NCBI GenBank assembly: GCA_030560485.1
Contig: JAKTTS010000046.1
Span: forward strand, 1 to 50,454
DNA: 50,454 nt
Source: Ascoidea tarda (nom. inval.)
Taxonomy: Eukaryota; Ascomycota; Saccharomycetes; Ascoideales; Ascoideaceae
Direction of reading: 5' to 3'
Position 1 is the stretch's first letter. Each line of letters opens with the position of its first letter. Shown piece by piece: positions 48,601-50,454 of the stretch. The position numbers were made by a program, and so were the translations under genes. The notes under the pieces are model-generated. The model was given only the letters and a program-made list of their open reading frames with translations. It was not told the DNA's origin and did not search any database.

Positions 48601-50454
48601 AAAATTTCAATATGAAAATGAATTATTTAAAAATTTCCAAAAAATTTTTAAAACTCTTTGAAAATTTTATTTTGTTAAATGAATTCGAAATATTGGTTTT
48701 GTTATTGATATATTGAAGTTTGATTTATTTTAGCTCTACTAGTTGTCTTACGTAATGATAGTAGATATCGATATGTTTCAATTAATTGTAATTGTATAGA
48801 TAGGCCGAAAGTGCTAATGATAATAAATTATCAACAAGCGAATTGATACAGTTGATTTACTACTTTAATTCATTCAAAATGTTTTTGATGAAAATTTCAT
48901 TCTGATCATTTCTGTTAATTTAAAACATCTTGGTTTTGTTGATGATAAAGTAACAAGCAGTTGTTCTTTTGATTACCATATAATTAAATCACCAATCAAT
49001 AATGTGAAATAATTATTTTGAGGTTTTTCTATTCAATGACATTTTGAAATTCTGAATTGGTAGCAACTATAAAATTATTTTTTTGTTGATCGGGATAATC
49101 TCTGATTTGAATTTTTTTGGGTTTGCTTGAGGTATATGAAATTTGCGGTTATCAATTGAATATCATTATTGTTGTCGATAATAGCAAACCTTATCTTTTA
49201 ACAATCATATCGTAATACTCTAATTGAACCTGATAAATAGTGTATAATAGGCTTGTCTTTGAAACTTAAAAACAAAGAAACTGAAAATTTATTATCGTAT
49301 CTAACACAGTCTGCCATAAATTTTAAGGTACGAACAAGCAGCCTGTTTTCAGATAACCATTTTTCATCAACATCCTTTGATTTAAAATCACTCTCAAAAC
49401 CATTTGCCTTATGATATTTCAGCATTTTTAATTGTTCAAAATTAAATTTAGAATTTATTTTTAAAAACAAGTTTTTCAATGATATTATAATTCCATTTTC
49501 ATTTTGCAACTATTAGTCCCAAAAGATTATTGTTGGATACCAATTTTTCTGACTGTGAATTTGTTAATAAAAATCTGTTTGAAACTATCAATGATTGTTT
49601 GAGATGAACAGGCAATTAAAATATCATTAGCCTAAATTGAAACAAAGCAATCACTTTTGTGAAATGAATTGGGATCAAGAAAATTTAGTTGGAATAAACT
49701 GGTTTTATTTAATAGCTTCCTAATCATTTTAAACTAGCTGTGGGAAGCTTCTTTTAACCCATATAAATATTTTTTAAGTCAACAAACAATGTTAGGTGGT
49801 GTATCAATCCATGTTGGTGGATCAAAGAAAACAATGTAACTGACCGAACTAATAAAACCCCCGATTATCACATTATGCCGGTTTTTAGTGTAATTATTAG
49901 TTAAAAAAAAGATCATCATAAATTTTAATTTGTTTAATTTCACTAGTAGATCAGAAACATCAACATAGTTGTGTTCCGACTCTTGAACCAAATTTTTTGC
50001 AAAAAATTTTTTTTTGAATTGATATTTGCTTTCACTTTTTTTGTTGACATTATAACCACATTCATTTTTCACAATTTTGTCATTAACATCATTTCCAACA
50101 ACAGTTGAAAAAATGTTGATTGATTTGATTGAGTTCATATCATTTTCAATATCTTTCACCTCCTGTTTTTTTACATCATTTTTAAACATTGAAGCACAAA
50201 TGTGTAAATATTGGTTTTTTTTCATGTAATAAAAGTGTTTCATCAAAACCACCATTAGTGAGCAACTTGAATTCGGGGGAAGTTTCATCCCCTCATTCAT
50301 TTTTTTCAATTTTTTCATTTTTTATAGTTTTTGATAGTAAGTTCAACATTTCTTTAATTAAGTTTGTTTTTAATTGATTTCTTTAAATTCTGAGAAATGT
50401 CAATTTGCACAGTTTTTGTTCAATCATTTTTAAAATAGGTTTCACCGACTTGAT
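47991..50454 (-). mobile_element. CopB-4: copia fossil running off the right edge
   Basis: Minus-strand order from the window edge: integrase-to-reverse-transcriptase linker (49779-50454), reverse transcriptase (about 49200-49790, ANDILIACSSQTIIDSFKQI, then VRTLKFMADCVRYDNKFSVS) and RNase H (about 48720-49200, with TLSST and LTEMIRMKF). The 3' LTR lies at about 47991-48600. Gag, protease and integrase would lie beyond the window. The 103- and 179-residue open stretches are the longest in CopB, so it is the youngest CopB copy seen, but it is broken in several places. Confidence 0.78.

Noticed and set aside
9748-50454. A new defence, toxin or virus-derived system hidden in the repeat region
   Set aside because: Every readable protein stretch I could place belongs to copia Gag, protease, integrase, reverse transcriptase or RNase H. 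I saw no envelope, capsid, nuclease or toxin-like domain outside these.
9748-50454. Repeat-induced point mutation as the cause of the AT-richness
   Set aside because: The host genes are AT-rich too, the process is not typical of Saccharomycotina, and I could not count dinucleotide bias reliably by eye.
1-50454. tRNA, rRNA or CRISPR features
   Set aside because: No tRNA-like box B (GGTTCGANTCC) or cloverleaf candidate, no rRNA-like stretch and no regularly spaced identical repeats were found by reading.

Overview
The window looks like AT-rich chromosomal DNA from an ascomycete yeast (Saccharomycotina). It holds two intact, intronless host genes at the left end, followed by about 41 kb with no recognisable host gene. 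The host assignment rests on the two genes. The first is an ADR1-type C2H2 activator that keeps the short RRASFSA protein-kinase-A site known from Saccharomyces Adr1. The second is a VID30/GID1-type SPRY-LisH-CTLH-CRA protein.

Left end (1-9371): ADR1 enters from beyond the left edge, so its true start is not in the window. It ends at 5190. A 1.8 kb intergenic region follows, then VID30 (7005-9371) on the same strand. In known yeasts both proteins act in the glucose switch. Adr1 turns on genes for non-fermentable carbon sources. Vid30/Gid1 is a scaffold of the GID ubiquitin ligase, which removes gluconeogenic enzymes when glucose returns.

Right part (9372-50454): a graveyard of Ty1/copia (Pseudoviridae-type) LTR retrotransposons, all broken many times, in both orientations and packed almost end to end. 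I see two families. Family CopA (about 9.7-41.6 kb) has LTRs of about 200-235 bp that begin TGTTGAA, and full-length copies of about 4.3-4.7 kb. Its eight copies are CopA-1 to CopA-3 on the minus strand, CopA-4 plus, CopA-5 minus, and CopA-6 to CopA-8 plus. Family CopB (about 41.8-50.5 kb) has LTRs of about 500-600 bp and a different Gag and RNase H sequence; it is present as four partial copies and one extra LTR. One CopA copy has a motif directly after its 5' LTR that fits the initiator-tRNA-Met anticodon-arm primer site known from Ty5 and copia. Gene-free, AT-rich clusters of Ty5-like elements mark centromeres in some yeasts (Debaryomyces hansenii, Scheffersomyces stipitis), so a centromeric or other heterochromatic identity is the leading idea for this region. 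That is inference.

I found no tRNA, rRNA, CRISPR array, bacterial-type system or obvious new gene system. The most unusual structures are an array of rearranged LTR halves at 9748-10644, a staircase of minus-strand elements each ending at the next one's 5' LTR, head-to-head element pairs, short LTR-internal-LTR derivatives, and an inverted pair of copies that stay similar even where neither reads as protein. Element ends are read by eye from LTR similarity; most are good to about 10-50 bp, and those marked approximate are looser.
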